The position numbers were made by a program, and so were the translations under genes. Source: Bradyrhizobium vignae (GTDB lineage: Bacteria; Pseudomonadota; Alphaproteobacteria; Rhizobiales; Xanthobacteraceae). From it: 64,000 nt of DNA. The notes beneath the pieces were generated by a model. That model did no database searches and was not told where the DNA came from. It saw nothing but the letters and a program-made list of their open reading frames with translations. This document shows positions 35,956-46,670 of this stretch, one piece after another; within the stretch, counting starts at the first letter, position 1; every line of letters starts with the position of its first letter. The stretch is from contig NZ_RDQF01000007.1 of the NCBI RefSeq assembly GCF_004114425.1, forward strand, positions 124,001-188,000, in the 5' to 3' direction.

Positions 35956-36029
35956 TCGCGTGGAGACCGTTTCGGTTGTCAGGCATTTCGGCATCGTCCA
36001 TATCGGCGCCGCCATAAATGGAGCGCAGG

Positions 36030-36269
36030 ATGGACGAGCTGAACGGCAAGCTGATCGCATGTCAGATTCTGATCACGGGATTGATCGCGCGTGTCGCCAA
36101 CGAGCAGCGCGATCCCTTGCGCTTCCTCACCGACTTTCGCGACGAGATCAAAGCCGTCGTGAACGGCATCAACATCGCCGGTATGGACAGTACCGATCGC
36201 GTGCGCGCCGTCGCGCAGAAGACCGTCGACGAATTGTTCTCGCTGATGAAGCCGCCGAGCAGCGACTGA
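36030..36269 (+). CDS. protein of unknown function (79 aa), helical
   Basis: Starts MDELNGKLIACQILITGLIARVANE at 36030 (an ATG 12 bases earlier is in frame but lacks a ribosome site; GGAG lies 7 bases before this one). It is a mostly helical, amphipathic small protein with no Cys cluster beyond one Cys and no clear membrane span. It is a stand-alone gene with an ICE-like box upstream, so iron-linked expression is possible. It has no recognised domain. Confidence 0.65.
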   Translation: MDELNGKLIACQILITGLIARVANEQRDPLRFLTDFRDEIKAVVNGINIAGMDSTDRVRAVAQKTVDELFSLMKPPSSD

Positions 36270-36336
36270 ATCCGAGAGCATCCCCGCCGATTTCGCGGCA
36301 TTTGTCGCGTACGTTTTGGAATGAGTCCAATCTATC

Positions 36337-36376
36337 TTTAGAACCGTTTCAAGCTTCAGTTTAGAATCGTTTTGAT
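36337..36376 (+). promoter_or_regulatory. two ICE-like half-sites before siderophore receptor
   Basis: TTTAGAA begins at 36337 and again at 36360, each followed by N-CGTTT-type bases (CCGTTTC, TCGTTTT). The left half of the ICE motif is perfect in both; the right halves are degenerate. Tandem sites about 23 bases apart, 100-140 bases before the receptor start, would suit iron-responsive Irr control. Confidence 0.4.
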
Positions 36377-36475
36377 CTGGACTTATTCAAGCGTTCTCGC
36401 GGCTTGCGCGCATTGACCCACTATTTTGCTGCCGATACCAACAGCCCAATCGCTCATCGAAGTGAGTGAGCGAAC

Positions 36476-39028
36476 ATGAAGATGGGGCGTGTTGTAATGG
36501 GGCAGGTGGTCGCACCGAAATCGTTGCGTTCGGTGGCAGCATTCGATCCGATGGACGAGAGGTTCGCGGGCGTTTCCGGAAAAAAAGTTTCCGCGGTCGC
36601 GAGCTTGATCGCGGTGGCATCGGTGTCGAGCGGTGCGCAGGCGCAGCAGTCGAACCTGCCGCCGGTGACGGTCGATGCTCCGGTCGAGCGTCCGCGTCCG
36701 ACGGCATCGAAGCCGACACCTGATCAGGTCCGCGCGCGCAACGCGCTTCGCCGCGCAGCGCAGCGGCAGCAGGCGGCGCAGACGGCTCCGACGACGCCCT
36801 CCGGTCCCGCCGACGCCGATCCCTATGCCGATCCGGCTGCGCCCTACAAGGTTGACCACGTTCAGGCCGGCGGCAAGTTTCCGGAGAAGCTGGTCGATAC
36901 GCCGAAGTCGATCACGGTTCTCAGCAAGGAAGTGCTCGAGGACAAGAACGCCACGACGCTGAAGCAGGCAATTCTCAGCACGGCCGGCGTGACGCTCGGA
37001 ACGGGCGAGGGCGGCAACGCCTTTGGCGACCGGTTCTTCATCCGCGGCTTCGACGCGCGCAACGACATTTTCATCGATGGCGTCCGCGATGCCGGCGTCA
37101 GCGTGCGCGAAAACTTCTTCACCGAGCAGGTCGAGATTCTGCGCGGTCCTGGTTCGACCTTCTCCGGTCGCGGTGTCGCTGGCGGTGCGATCAACATCGT
37201 CACCAAGCAGGCGACGACGGCGAGCAACTTCTACAACATGGACACGACGTTTGGCACCGACCAGACCAAGCGTGTCACGCTCGACGTCAATCAGGTGATC
37301 GACCCGACGCTCGCCATCCGAGCCGGCGGCCTGTTCCAGGATGCAAATGTCGCTGGCCGCGACTATGTCACCGATAATCGAAACGGCGCCTTCGTCGCCA
37401 CGACCTGGAAGCCGACCGATGCTGTCAAGGTCACCGGCAACTACATCCATACCGAACTGACTGGCCGCCCGGATTTTGGTGTTCCCTATTATCGGCCGAG
37501 CACGACCTCGACGGCCGGCGGCCCGTTCCCGGACTTCGGTGTCAATCGCAACAATTGGTACGGCTTCGTCAACCGGGACTTCTTCCGCACCGGCCAGGAC
37601 ATTGGCACCATCAATGCGGAAGTGCAGATCACCCCCGACTTGATGGTCAGCAACAAGATCCGCGCGTCCCGCTCGACACAGAATTACATTGGTACGCTTC
37701 CTGAAGCGCCGAAGCTAGTCGATCCGCTCTCGGCTTCGACGCTGAGTGCAAATCCGCAGAGCCGATTCCAGGTCACGGACGTGTTCGCCAACCAGACCGA
37801 GGCAACTTACAAGTTCAATGACGATGTAGGCTTCAGACACACCTTGCTCGGCGGTGTCGAGTACGACCGCGAGAGATCGTCGATCGACAGTTATACCGGC
37901 CTCAGCTCGGAGCTGACGACCGGCACGCCCTTCAGCGGCGGCGGATCGAAGACCGACGTCAGCGTATTCGCGCCGCAATACACCAATCTTCCCTTCGGGA
38001 TTCCGAGCCTCACCGGAAGTCCCACCAAGATCGGCATCGACACCGTCAGCGGCTACGTCATGGATAGCGCAAACTATCGTGACTTGGTGATCCTGAACGG
38101 CGGTTTCCGCTATGACGATTACAGCATCAACACGCGGAAGGTCGGCAGTCCTGGCCAGCAATCGGCGGAGTTTCTCATTCCGAACTTCAACCTCGGCCTG
38201 ACGTTGAAGCCGGCGCCGAACGGTAGTGTCTATGTGGCGTATGCGACCTCGGCGAACCCGGTTGGCGCCGAATTCGACGGCACCAGCACGGCCTATGGCG
38301 GCCTCAACCCCAACCTGCCGGGCGGCAATACGCAGATATTCGGCCCGGAGAAGAACAAGGCCATCGAAATCGGCACCAAGTGGGAGCTGTTCGATCGCCA
38401 CCTGCTCCTGACCGCAGCGTTGTTCCAGACGACGAAAGAGAACGCACGCGAGTCGCAGAACGTGGGAAGCGCCGCCGCTGCAGCTCCTTTGGGATGCGTC
38501 TATCCGACCGGAACGACCGGCAACATATCGTGTATCACAGCCGGAGCAGCCTACCGCATTCGCGGTATCGATCTCGGTGTGGGCGGCAAGATCACCGACA
38601 AATGGAGCGTCTTCGGCGGGCTCGTGCTGATGGAATCGGAGGTCACGCAGTCGCTGGCCCCGTCGGCCAACAAGGCGCTGTATCCGACCAATGTCGGTCG
38701 TCCGCTCGCCAACATCGCGCATCAGTCCTTCAGCTTGCTCTCGAAATATCAGATCAACGACACCTGGGAGCTGGGCGGACAGGCGGTGTATCGCTCGAAG
38801 ATTTACGGCGGCACTTTGCTCGCGGCGAACCAGGGCACGTCGATTCCGAGCTATTGGCGCTTCGACATGTTCGCGGAGGCCAAGATCAACAAGAACTGGC
38901 AGGTCAAGCTGTTCGTGAACAACATCTTCGACAAGCGCTACTACGACGCGCTGTACCAGAGCGCTGCGCCCTTCGTGCTGGAAGCACCGGGGCGTGCCGC
39001 TTACCTGGTGCTGTCAGCGCGCTACTGA
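36476..39028 (+). CDS. TonB-dependent siderophore receptor
   Basis: Outer-membrane gated channel for a ferric siderophore, probably catecholate by its neighbours. 850 residues. A long N-terminal extension leads to a signal sequence ([19 protein letters not shown], cleavage near residue 56), a possible TonB box LPPVTVDAP, a Pro/Arg-rich linker, and the plug domain ([63 protein letters not shown]). The beta-barrel ends in the expected aromatic (LSARY). No N-terminal signalling domain is present, so no FecI/FecR system is implied. The next gene is piuC, as in Fiu/YbiX-type loci. Confidence 0.92.
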   Translation: MKMGRVVMGQVVAPKSLRSVAAFDPMDERFAGVSGKKVSAVASLIAVASVSSGAQAQQSNLPPVTVDAPVERPRPTASKPTPDQVRARNALRRAAQRQQAAQTAPTTPSGPADADPYADPAAPYKVDHVQAGGKFPEKLVDTPKSITVLSKEVLEDKNATTLKQAILSTAGVTLGTGEGGNAFGDRFFIRGFDARNDIFIDGVRDAGVSVRENFFTEQVEILRGPGSTFSGRGVAGGAINIVTKQATTASNFYNMDTTFGTDQTKRVTLDVNQVIDPTLAIRAGGLFQDANVAGRDYVTDNRNGAFVATTWKPTDAVKVTGNYIHTELTGRPDFGVPYYRPSTTSTAGGPFPDFGVNRNNWYGFVNRDFFRTGQDIGTINAEVQITPDLMVSNKIRASRSTQNYIGTLPEAPKLVDPLSASTLSANPQSRFQVTDVFANQTEATYKFNDDVGFRHTLLGGVEYDRERSSIDSYTGLSSELTTGTPFSGGGSKTDVSVFAPQYTNLPFGIPSLTGSPTKIGIDTVSGYVMDSANYRDLVILNGGFRYDDYSINTRKVGSPGQQSAEFLIPNFNLGLTLKPAPNGSVYVAYATSANPVGAEFDGTSTAYGGLNPNLPGGNTQIFGPEKNKAIEIGTKWELFDRHLLLTAALFQTTKENARESQNVGSAAAAAPLGCVYPTGTTGNISCITAGAAYRIRGIDLGVGGKITDKWSVFGGLVLMESEVTQSLAPSANKALYPTNVGRPLANIAHQSFSLLSKYQINDTWELGGQAVYRSKIYGGTLLAANQGTSIPSYWRFDMFAEAKINKNWQVKLFVNNIFDKRYYDALYQSAAPFVLEAPGRAAYLVLSARY

Positions 39029-39047
39029 CGGAGCAACAACGAGTTTC

Positions 39048-39733
39048 ATGCTGACATGCATCGAAAACGTTCTGAGCAAAGACGATGTGGCGGATTTCCG
39101 CCGCATCATGGACGCCAGCGCGTGGGAAGACGGCCGCTCGACCGCGGGGGCGCAGTCGGCCGTGGTCAAGCGCAACGAGCAATTGCCGCCGGACGGCGAG
39201 GTCGCGCGCAAGCTCGGCAACCGCATCATCTCGGCGCTGACGTCCAACCCGCGCTTCATCGCGGCGGCGATCCCGCTCCAGATCTTCCCGCCGCTGTTCA
39301 ACCGCTATGCGGCCGACAGCGGCCACCATTTCGGCCTGCACGTCGACAACGCGATCCGCGGCGACCGCCTGACCGGCCTTCGCATCCGCACAGACCTGTC
39401 GGTCACGCTGTTCCTCGCCGAGCCGGAGGAGTACGACGGTGGCGAACTTGTGATCGAGGACACCTACGGCTCGCACGAAGTCAAGTTGCCAGCCGGGGAC
39501 TGCGTGCTCTATCCCTCGACCAGCCTCCATCTGGTCACCCCCGTGACCAGGGGGACGCGGGTTGCGTCTTTCTTCTGGCTTCAGAGCATGATACGGGACG
39601 ATCAAGCCCGGAGCATGATCTTTGACCTCGACACCGCGATACAGGCGCTGGTGGAACGGCTCGGGCGTGACGATCCCGAAACGGTCAAATTGACGGGCAT
39701 CTATCACAACCTCATTCGCTACTGGGCCGAAGT

Positions 39734-39737
<4 letters not shown>
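39048..39737 (+). CDS. piuC: Fe(II)/2-oxoglutarate-dependent PKHD-type hydroxylase PiuC
   Basis: 229 residues. Facial-triad ligands H98 and D100 in GLHVDN and H161 in TSLHLVTP, with R171 for 2-oxoglutarate (TRGTR). It has the family N-terminus [14 protein letters not shown]. PiuC/YbiX lies with iron-regulated receptor genes; the substrate is unknown but a siderophore or receptor-related step is assumed. The start ATG 39048 is 19 bases after the receptor stop. The end overlaps the exbB start by 4 bases (ATGA). Confidence 0.92.
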
Positions 39738-40696
<959 letters not shown>

Positions 40697-40699
40697 ACC

Positions 40700-41155
40700 A
40701 TGGCCGTTTCGCTCGCAGACAATGATGACGACGACGACTTCTCGGAAACGCATGACATCAACGTCACGCCGTTCATCGACGTCATCCTGGTGCTGCTGAT
40801 CATCTTCATGGTCGCCGCGCCGCTGTCCACGGTCGACCTACCGATCGATCTGCCGACGTCGAGTGCGACGCCGCAGAAGAAGCCGGACAAGCCGACTTAT
40901 CTCAGCATCAAGCCCGATCTGACGCTCGCGATCGGAGAGAACCCGGTTCAGCGGGCTGAGTTGATCGGGACCCTCGATGGCCTGTCCGATATGAGCAAGG
41001 ACAAGTATGTCTTCCTGCGCGCCGATCGTTCGGTCCCTTATGGCGAGTTGATGGGCGTCATGGAGCTCTTGCGCTCAGGCGGTTATACGCGGGTGAAGCT
41101 GGTCGCGCTGGAGGGCCCGCCGGGGGCACCGCCGCCAGGCGCCGCTCAGCCTTGA
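40700..41155 (+). CDS. exbD: TonB-system transport protein ExbD
   Basis: 151 residues. One membrane helix (about 20-42) holds NVTPFIDVILVLLIIFMV, with the essential membrane aspartate D27. A periplasmic domain follows, with LSIKPDLTLAIGE and VFLRADRSVPYGEL. The Pro-rich tail (PPGAPPPGA) is slightly unusual. It works with ExbB in a proton-driven complex. Confidence 0.93.
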   Translation: MAVSLADNDDDDDFSETHDINVTPFIDVILVLLIIFMVAAPLSTVDLPIDLPTSSATPQKKPDKPTYLSIKPDLTLAIGENPVQRAELIGTLDGLSDMSKDKYVFLRADRSVPYGELMGVMELLRSGGYTRVKLVALEGPPGAPPPGAAQP

Positions 41156-41164
41156 GGCGCAACG

Positions 41165-41980
41165 ATGTCAGACGAACCGAGACCATCCCGGAAGCTCTGG
41201 ATTTTGGCGGCAGTGGCGGCGCTCGCGCTTCATCTGGGTGGTGCAGCGCTTGCGCTGGCTCATTTGCGCACCGAGGATGACGGCGACGGCCTTGGTGCGG
41301 CCGGCGCCGAATTCGCCGTGGAGATGGCTTCCCCCAAGGCGCCCGATACCGATCTGCCGCCTGGGCCCGATAGCGAGGCGATGCAGGAGCAGCAGGCGCT
41401 TCCCGAGCAGAAGGCCGAGACCAAGGAGACGGAGCTTCCGAAGGATCAGTCACAGGAGGTCGAGGATCCTGACCGCGTCGTGACCGAGAACAACACGAAG
41501 AAGCCAACGGAAGACGATCCGAAGATTCAAGCTGTCGAGACTCCCGCTGCCGAGGCATCGCCGAAGTCGGTTGCAACGGCGCGGCAGATGCTCGATGAAG
41601 ACGCGCGGGAGGCCGAGAAAGCGCTGGCGCCGGTGCTGGGGCTCGGCAAGGACATCCTGAAGATCACGGCCGACTGGAACCGCAAGATCAGCGCGCACCT
41701 CGCGGCCCACAAGGTCAATCCGGAGGGCAAGCAGCCCAACAACCAGAAGGTCAAGGTGAGCTTCGCGATCAACCGGAAGGGCAACGTGCTGTCGGTTGAT
41801 GTCGTGGAGTCGTCGGGGGATGCAGCCTACGATGCGGCAGCGGTCTCAATCGTTCGCAAGTCCGATCCCATCCCGCAGCCGCCCGTCGGATTGACTGACG
41901 ACCGGTTCGAGCGCACCGTGGACATCATCTTCACGCCGCCTGACGCCAAGAGAAAGAAGAAGACGGCTCAGCGCCAGTAG
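41165..41980 (+). CDS. tonB: TonB-family energy transducer
   Basis: 271 residues. N-terminal membrane helix (about 11-32), acidic/Lys-rich and Pro-poor spacer (about 60-160), then the periplasmic TonB C-terminal domain (WNRKISAHLAAHKVNPEGKQ...VKVSFAINRKGNVLSVDVVESSGDAAYDAAAVSIVRKSDPIPQPP). The classic Pro-Lys/Glu-Pro repeat is replaced by a charged spacer. Spacing to exbD is 9 bases, so receptor, piuC, exbB, exbD and tonB form a single transcript. Its end overlaps the convergent unknown gene by 13 bases. Confidence 0.9.
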   Translation: MSDEPRPSRKLWILAAVAALALHLGGAALALAHLRTEDDGDGLGAAGAEFAVEMASPKAPDTDLPPGPDSEAMQEQQALPEQKAETKETELPKDQSQEVEDPDRVVTENNTKKPTEDDPKIQAVETPAAEASPKSVATARQMLDEDAREAEKALAPVLGLGKDILKITADWNRKISAHLAAHKVNPEGKQPNNQKVKVSFAINRKGNVLSVDVVESSGDAAYDAAAVSIVRKSDPIPQPPVGLTDDRFERTVDIIFTPPDAKRKKKTAQRQ

Positions 41981-42453
41981 AGCCGGATCCCAACATAGAC
42001 AACGACCAGGCAGGCGAAGATCAGCGCCACCGGCAGCGGCCGTTTCTGGGGGCCGGCGAATGCCGCCGCCCCGAAGGAGGCGGCCTTCTTCGGTTTCGGT
42101 GCCGGGCGGCGGAAGGCGGTAACATTGTCCGCGGCCGGCTCGGCTTGGCGGGGGCGGACGTCGGGAGGCGTTCCCGCACCGCCCATCTCGGCGTAATAGG
42201 CCTTGTAGATCGCGCCGATGGTGGCCTCGGTAGCCTCGTCCTCGCTCATCTGCGCCAGCAGGTTCTGGTAGCTCGCCAGGAACTCCTGGGCCTCCGCCGG
42301 CAGCGCGGATGCCCCATTGAGCTTGGCCATCATCTTCCAGGTGGCAAAATCGGCGCGGGCGCGGGTGTCGGCGCGTCGCGCGATCAGCATATCGGCAGCT
42401 TTGACCAAGTCGGCCTCTCGCCCTTTCGGCGTGGGTTCCAATGTTGCGTTCAA
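41968..42453 (-). CDS. unknown protein with C-terminal membrane anchor (161 aa)
   Basis: Not assigned. It begins at TTG 42453, which directly abuts the stop of the upstream protease gene; a TTG four codons later is possible and neither has a ribosome site. The N-terminal two-thirds is helical and acidic with conserved-looking WKMMAKLNG and YKAYYAEMGG segments. A basic Pro/Lys region (105-135) and a terminal membrane helix PVALIFACLVVVYVGIRLYWR end the chain. It sits directly downstream of the site-2 protease and may be co-expressed. Confidence 0.55.
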   Translation of the reverse strand: MNATLEPTPKGREADLVKAADMLIARRADTRARADFATWKMMAKLNGASALPAEAQEFLASYQNLLAQMSEDEATEATIGAIYKAYYAEMGGAGTPPDVRPRQAEPAADNVTAFRRPAPKPKKAASFGAAAFAGPQKRPLPVALIFACLVVVYVGIRLYWR

Positions 42454-43134
42454 CTACGCGTTGCCAGTCAGGAAGAGAACAGCCTGAATCACATAACCGG
42501 TCAACGTCCGCAGTATTGCTGAAATAACATCAAGATTTAGACCGAACTGGGAACCCGCGAGTGGCAGCAGGATCAACAGACCGATCAGGATCAGCATGCC
42601 GAACGGCTCGAGCCGGGACAACGGCACGGCGAGCGCCCGCGGCAAAAGTCCCACCGCAACGCGACCGCCGTCGAGCGGCGGGATCGGCATCATGTTGAAC
42701 ACCGCTAGGATCGCATTGATCACGAGGGCATTCTTGAGATTGTCCGCAACCCACTTCGCCGAACTCGCGGGCACCAGGGGCAGGGCATGGAAAGCGAATG
42801 CCGCGGCCAGCGCCAGCAGGATGTTGGTGACGGGCCCGGCCAGCGCCACCCACACCATGTCGAGCCTGGGATTGTTCAGCTTGCGGAAGTTCACCGGGAC
42901 CGGCTTGGCATAGCCGAACAGGAATGGCGAATGCGCAAACAGCAGCATCGCGGGCAGGATCAGGGTACCGAATGGGTCGATATGCCTGACAGGGTTGAAG
43001 CTGACGCGGCCGAGCTGCGAGGCCGTGTTGTCCCCGAGCCTGTCGGCGACGAAGGCGTGCGCGGCCTCGTGAAAGGTGATGGCGAGCACCAGCGGCAGGA
43101 CCCAGACGGAGAGATCATAAATGGAAATATTCAC
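42454..43134 (-). CDS. site-2 protease-family (M50) membrane metalloprotease
   Basis: About 226 residues from the GTG at 43134, the first start with a ribosome-like GGAG upstream. Zinc motif HEAAH (HExxH) lies in helix 1 region, with the second metal-ligand NMMPIPPLDGGRV in a later helix, and four or more membrane helices. Cleaves membrane-embedded substrates. The family includes sigma-factor release proteases (RseP type) and small Rip-like forms; no PDZ domain is present, so this is the compact type. The target is unknown. Confidence 0.88.
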   Translation of the reverse strand: MNISIYDLSVWVLPLVLAITFHEAAHAFVADRLGDNTASQLGRVSFNPVRHIDPFGTLILPAMLLFAHSPFLFGYAKPVPVNFRKLNNPRLDMVWVALAGPVTNILLALAAAFAFHALPLVPASSAKWVADNLKNALVINAILAVFNMMPIPPLDGGRVAVGLLPRALAVPLSRLEPFGMLILIGLLILLPLAGSQFGLNLDVISAILRTLTGYVIQAVLFLTGNA

Positions 43135-43211
43135 CAGCTCATCCGCTCCGGTTCGGTCCGCGCGCTCTGCAAAGCAGGCCGTATAGGGCCACAGCCCTTT
43201 ACGATCCACAG

Positions 43212-44078
43212 TTATATGGCGTTTAATTCCGAAATTGTCCGCTGCAGATGATCCGCCAGCTGTGCCGCCGGACGCGACAGCTTGCGCGCGCGATGGAGGC
43301 GGATGTCGGCGGCCGGCAGCGGCGGCAGGCCGTCGCGCGCCGACAGGACGCGCAGGCGAGGGGGCAGGGTGCCCGCCTTCACGACCGTGATCGCGAGGCC
43401 CTGTGCCGCGATCGCTTCCACCGCCGCGAGGCTCCGGCTGACGAAGGCAAGCCGCCACGGGCGGCCGGCAGCATCGAGGGCCTCAGTGGCCCATTGGCGG
43501 AACAGGCAGCCCGGCGGGTAGCGCGCGACGGGCAGCGTGTCTCGTGGCGCGGCGGCTGAATATGACGCGGCCGCGGCCCAGACCGCCTGTTCCCGCCGCA
43601 GCAATTCGCCGCCGCCATGTCCTTCCGGATGCATGGCAATGACAAGGTCATAGGCCTCGCCGAGCCGGGCCGGCATCGTGGCGGTCAGCCCAGTCTCGAT
43701 CTCGACCCGGATCTCCGGATGGCTCTTGGCAAAGCGCGCCAGCAAGGGCGGAATGACGATCGTGCCGTAGTCGTCCATTACCCCGAGGCGGACCACGGCT
43801 TCGCGCTTGCGCGCGCGGAGCGCATCGACCGCCTCTGCATTGAGGTCGAGAAGCCGTCTTGCATAGACAAGCAGCTCCCGACCCGCCGCACTCAGTGCGA
43901 CGCCCGACCTCATGCGGTGAAACAGCCTGACGTCCAGTCGTTCTTCGAGACGCCTGATCTGGACGCTCACCGCCGATTGGGTGCGGTTGAGGATCGCGGC
44001 CGCGCGCGTGAACGATTGATGATCGGCAACGGCGAGGAAGGCCTTCAGCAGGTCGGGGTCGAGATCGGGTGCGGTCAT
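43212..44078 (-). CDS. LysR-family transcriptional regulator
   Basis: 288 residues. N-terminal helix-turn-helix (DPDLLKAFLAVADHQSFTRAAAILNRTQSAVSVQIRRLEERLDVRLF, about 4-60) and a substrate-binding domain from about residue 90. AGGA precedes the ATG. Divergent from the EamA transporter gene, 87 bases away. The usual LysR arrangement makes that transporter a likely target; the effector is unknown. Confidence 0.92.
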   Translation of the reverse strand: MTAPDLDPDLLKAFLAVADHQSFTRAAAILNRTQSAVSVQIRRLEERLDVRLFHRMRSGVALSAAGRELLVYARRLLDLNAEAVDALRARKREAVVRLGVMDDYGTIVIPPLLARFAKSHPEIRVEIETGLTATMPARLGEAYDLVIAMHPEGHGGGELLRREQAVWAAAASYSAAAPRDTLPVARYPPGCLFRQWATEALDAAGRPWRLAFVSRSLAAVEAIAAQGLAITVVKAGTLPPRLRVLSARDGLPPLPAADIRLHRARKLSRPAAQLADHLQRTISELNAI

Positions 44079-44165
44079 GACGAAAACTTATCCTGCCATG
44101 ATGGAAATTCCATTCCCCGTTTCGGCGCGTCTCCTATGCTGCTCGCAAAACGGTTGGGACGAGTC

Positions 44166-45077
44166 ATGGGCGAGATCTTTGGCGTTTTTGCCGCCGTGTT
44201 GTCGAGTGCGCTGGGCGGGACATCTATCGGTGCCACGCGCTATCTCGTCGGGAGCATCGATCCGCTCGCGATCGGCTCATTCCGGTTCGGCATCGGTTTT
44301 TCCCTGCTACTGCCCCTGACGCTGCTGCGCGGCGATCGCTGGCCGAAGCAAGGGGACTGGGCCGCCGCCATCGGACTCGGCATTCTGTTCTTTGCGCTGT
44401 TTCCGATCCTGTTCAACGCCTCGCTGATCTTCACGACGGCCGCGCGCGGCGCGCTTGCGCTGTCGACGCTTCCGCTGTTGTCGCTCTTGATCGGGGCCAT
44501 TCTCGGCGCGGAAGCCCTGACCTGGCGCAAGTCCATGGGCGTCGTGACTGCGACGTTTGGCGTTGCGCTCGCGCTGCTCTCCGACCTCGCCTCGGCGCCG
44601 ACAGGCGCCTGGCGCGGCGATCTCCTGATGATGGCGGCTGCGCTGTGCATGGCGCTCTACGGCATCTGGTCGAAGCCGTTGATCCGGCGCTCCAGCCCGA
44701 TCGCCTTTACGACCATGAGCATGGCGGCGGGTGCGGCCTGCCTCATCCTGCTCTCCTATGTCCGCGGCAGCTTTGCGCCGGTCGCCGGCTTCGGCATGCC
44801 ACAGTGGTTGGGCGCCCTCTATCTGGGTGCCTTCGGCGCGGCGCTGACCTTCTATCTCTGGGCCTTCGCACTGGAGCGCACGACGCCGACGCGCGTCGCG
44901 ATCTCCGTGACGGTCAATCCGATCACGGCCTCGCTGGTCGGGGCCTGGTTGCTGAACGAGCCGCTGCGCTGGAATTTGGCGGCGGGTATCATTGCGGTGT
45001 TCGCCGGGATCTGGATCGCGACGACAACCGGACGGCGCACGCAGGCGGCGAGCGCGTCTGCGTCGCACCAGATCTGA
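44166..45077 (+). CDS. EamA/DMT-family inner-membrane transporter
   Basis: About 303 residues with ten predicted membrane helices in two EamA halves (first helix LSSALGGTSIGATRYLV, last helix region LAAGIIAVFAGIWIATTT). Start at ATG 44166 (MGEIFGVF); an in-frame ATG 10 codons earlier is also possible. This family exports metabolites, including amino acids and related compounds. The LysR gene is divergent and is the probable regulator. The substrate cannot be read from the sequence. Confidence 0.88.
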   Translation: MGEIFGVFAAVLSSALGGTSIGATRYLVGSIDPLAIGSFRFGIGFSLLLPLTLLRGDRWPKQGDWAAAIGLGILFFALFPILFNASLIFTTAARGALALSTLPLLSLLIGAILGAEALTWRKSMGVVTATFGVALALLSDLASAPTGAWRGDLLMMAAALCMALYGIWSKPLIRRSSPIAFTTMSMAAGAACLILLSYVRGSFAPVAGFGMPQWLGALYLGAFGAALTFYLWAFALERTTPTRVAISVTVNPITASLVGAWLLNEPLRWNLAAGIIAVFAGIWIATTTGRRTQAASASASHQI

Positions 45078-45079
45078 CG

Positions 45080-45472
45080 TCACGCCGGGATCGTCGTCTG
45101 ATGCTGCGTCAGGCCATCATCGAGCTTCACCCAGGCGAGCTTTTCCGACACCCAGATGTGCTCGGTCGGCGCGAAGGCGTTGCGATCGTCGAAAGTAGCG
45201 AGGGCGACGCCCGCCAGCGTGCCGTTGCGACGCCAGGCGAACAGGCGCGTGCCGCAACGCTTGCAGAATACGCGGTCGATGTTCTCGGAGGACGCATAGC
45301 GGGCCGTCTCGCCCTCGACGCTGAGCGCGCGCTGGTCGAACTGGGCGCGGGCGAAGTAGGGCGATCCCATCGCCTTCTGGCAGATGCGGCAATGGCAGAT
45401 GCGGACGTTGAGCGGCTCGCCTTCCGCCTTGAACCGCACCGCGCCGCACAGGCATCCCCCTTCCCGGATCAT
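45080..45472 (-). CDS. GFA (glutathione-dependent formaldehyde-activating)-family protein
   Basis: 130 residues. Zinc-binding Cys pattern GGCLCGAVRF, then CHCRICQKAMGSPY and FCKRCGTRLF, as in GFA/Gfa-like enzymes and CENP-V relatives. Catalytic role is uncertain; many family members are not formaldehyde-related. It starts 3 bases after the serine hydrolase stop on the same strand. Confidence 0.85.
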   Translation of the reverse strand: MIREGGCLCGAVRFKAEGEPLNVRICHCRICQKAMGSPYFARAQFDQRALSVEGETARYASSENIDRVFCKRCGTRLFAWRRNGTLAGVALATFDDRNAFAPTEHIWVSEKLAWVKLDDGLTQHQTTIPA

Positions 45473-45475
45473 GGC

Positions 45476-46641
45476 TCAGGCCACCCGCCATTCGCCGACT
45501 TGGCGCGCCATGTTCCAGTTGAGATTGTCGAGATCGCCATCCATGTCGGAATTCCTGCGTCTGGTGTTGGTGAAGGCGGCCCAGCAGAAGCCGCCATGAG
45601 TGCGCACGGCAATCGTGCTCGTACCCGGCAGGCTGCCATTGTGCCACCAATTGCCTGACTTGTTGATGCAAAAACCCTTAGCGTAGTCTGGACTGTAGCT
45701 GGGCGCGGTGGTCATGAGCTGGATGGTGCGCGGCCGCAGGATGTTCGCCGGTCTCGTGTAGCCGTCGACATGCATCAGCAGTTGCACGAGATCCGACGGC
45801 GTCGCGATCCAGCCGCCATGGGAATCCATCCGCCGGACATTCATGCCGTAGGGATTTTCGCCCTGGCCGTAATAGGCGACTTCGCCGGCCTGGCGCTGCT
45901 CGCGGGTGTTGCCGGCGATCGTCATCTCGGTAACGCCGCAGCGCGCGAACACCTCGCTGCGGACATGCTCGCCATAGGACTGGCCTGTAAGCTTCTCGAT
46001 GACGCGGCCCAGCACGCAATAGCCGAAATTGGAATAGGCGTAGCGCTGGCCCGGCGGTCGGTCCGGCGGCCGATTGGCTAGCGTCCAGGCGATCAGCTCG
46101 GCATGACCATCCGCGGATGGGTGAACATGGGGTCGCGGTCGTCGTTGCTCCAGCCGCCGGCAGTATGGGTCAAGAGATGCTCGAGCGTGATCTGGTCGCT
46201 GCCGGCGGAGTTGGGCTGCCCATAGTCGGTGCCGAGCAGCGCGCCTCGGCCGAACACGCGGTCCGCCAGCTTGAGGCGGTTCTCCTCGATCAGGCGGAAG
46301 ATCGTGACCGAGGTGATCATCTTGCTGACGCTGGCGATCCGGAACAGATGCCGCGGCGTTACGGCCTCGTTCCGCTCGATATCGGCCAGACCAAAGGCGT
46401 CCTCATGGACAATAGTGCCGGCATAGCCGATCGCAACGGATAGGGCCGGCACGCCGTACTTGTCCATGAAGCTGTGCGCGAGCCGTGCCATGGCGCCGCG
46501 CTCGGCCGGCGAGGGCGGGCGGATGCTCGGTGGGTTGGGCGCGAGCTGCGCAAGCGCAGTCGATGACAGCAGCGGCAGCGCGCCTGCGCCCGCTGCGAGC
46601 TTCACGAAATCCCGACGCCTGAAATCACGTCCGAGTCGCAT
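45476..46641 (-). pseudogene. Tat-exported serine hydrolase (beta-lactamase class C fold), frameshifted
   Basis: Two consecutive frames form one gene. The 5' part (46641-46093) has a Tat-like signal (RRRDFVKLAAGAGAL) and the SxxK motif SVSK. It ends early with MFTHPRMVMPS-stop. The 3' part (46015-45476) continues the fold with CVLGRVIEKLTGQSYGEHV and YSPDYAKGF...NWWHNGSLPG. Between them, reading the third frame gives the expected HAELIAWTLANR...GQRYAYSNFGY with a YxN motif. The sequence is one base short near 46101-46106. It may be a real pseudogene or a sequencing error. GGAGGGG precedes the start. Confidence 0.8.
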
Positions 46642-46670
46642 GGTCCGCCCCTCCAGGGGCGGCCAGTACT

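Larger units (their letters stand above)
35658..36029. other. 372-base divergent intergenic region
   Basis: Between the second efflux adaptor and the 79-residue gene. It carries the leftward promoter (35726-35754), two TGGAACT repeats on the minus strand around it, and an ICE-like box at 35939-35955. No gene larger than chance was accepted. Confidence 0.5.

Noticed and set aside
45476..46641. Two separate small genes instead of one serine hydrolase
   Set aside because: The two frames continue one conserved fold with a one-base shift, and the second has no ribosome site.
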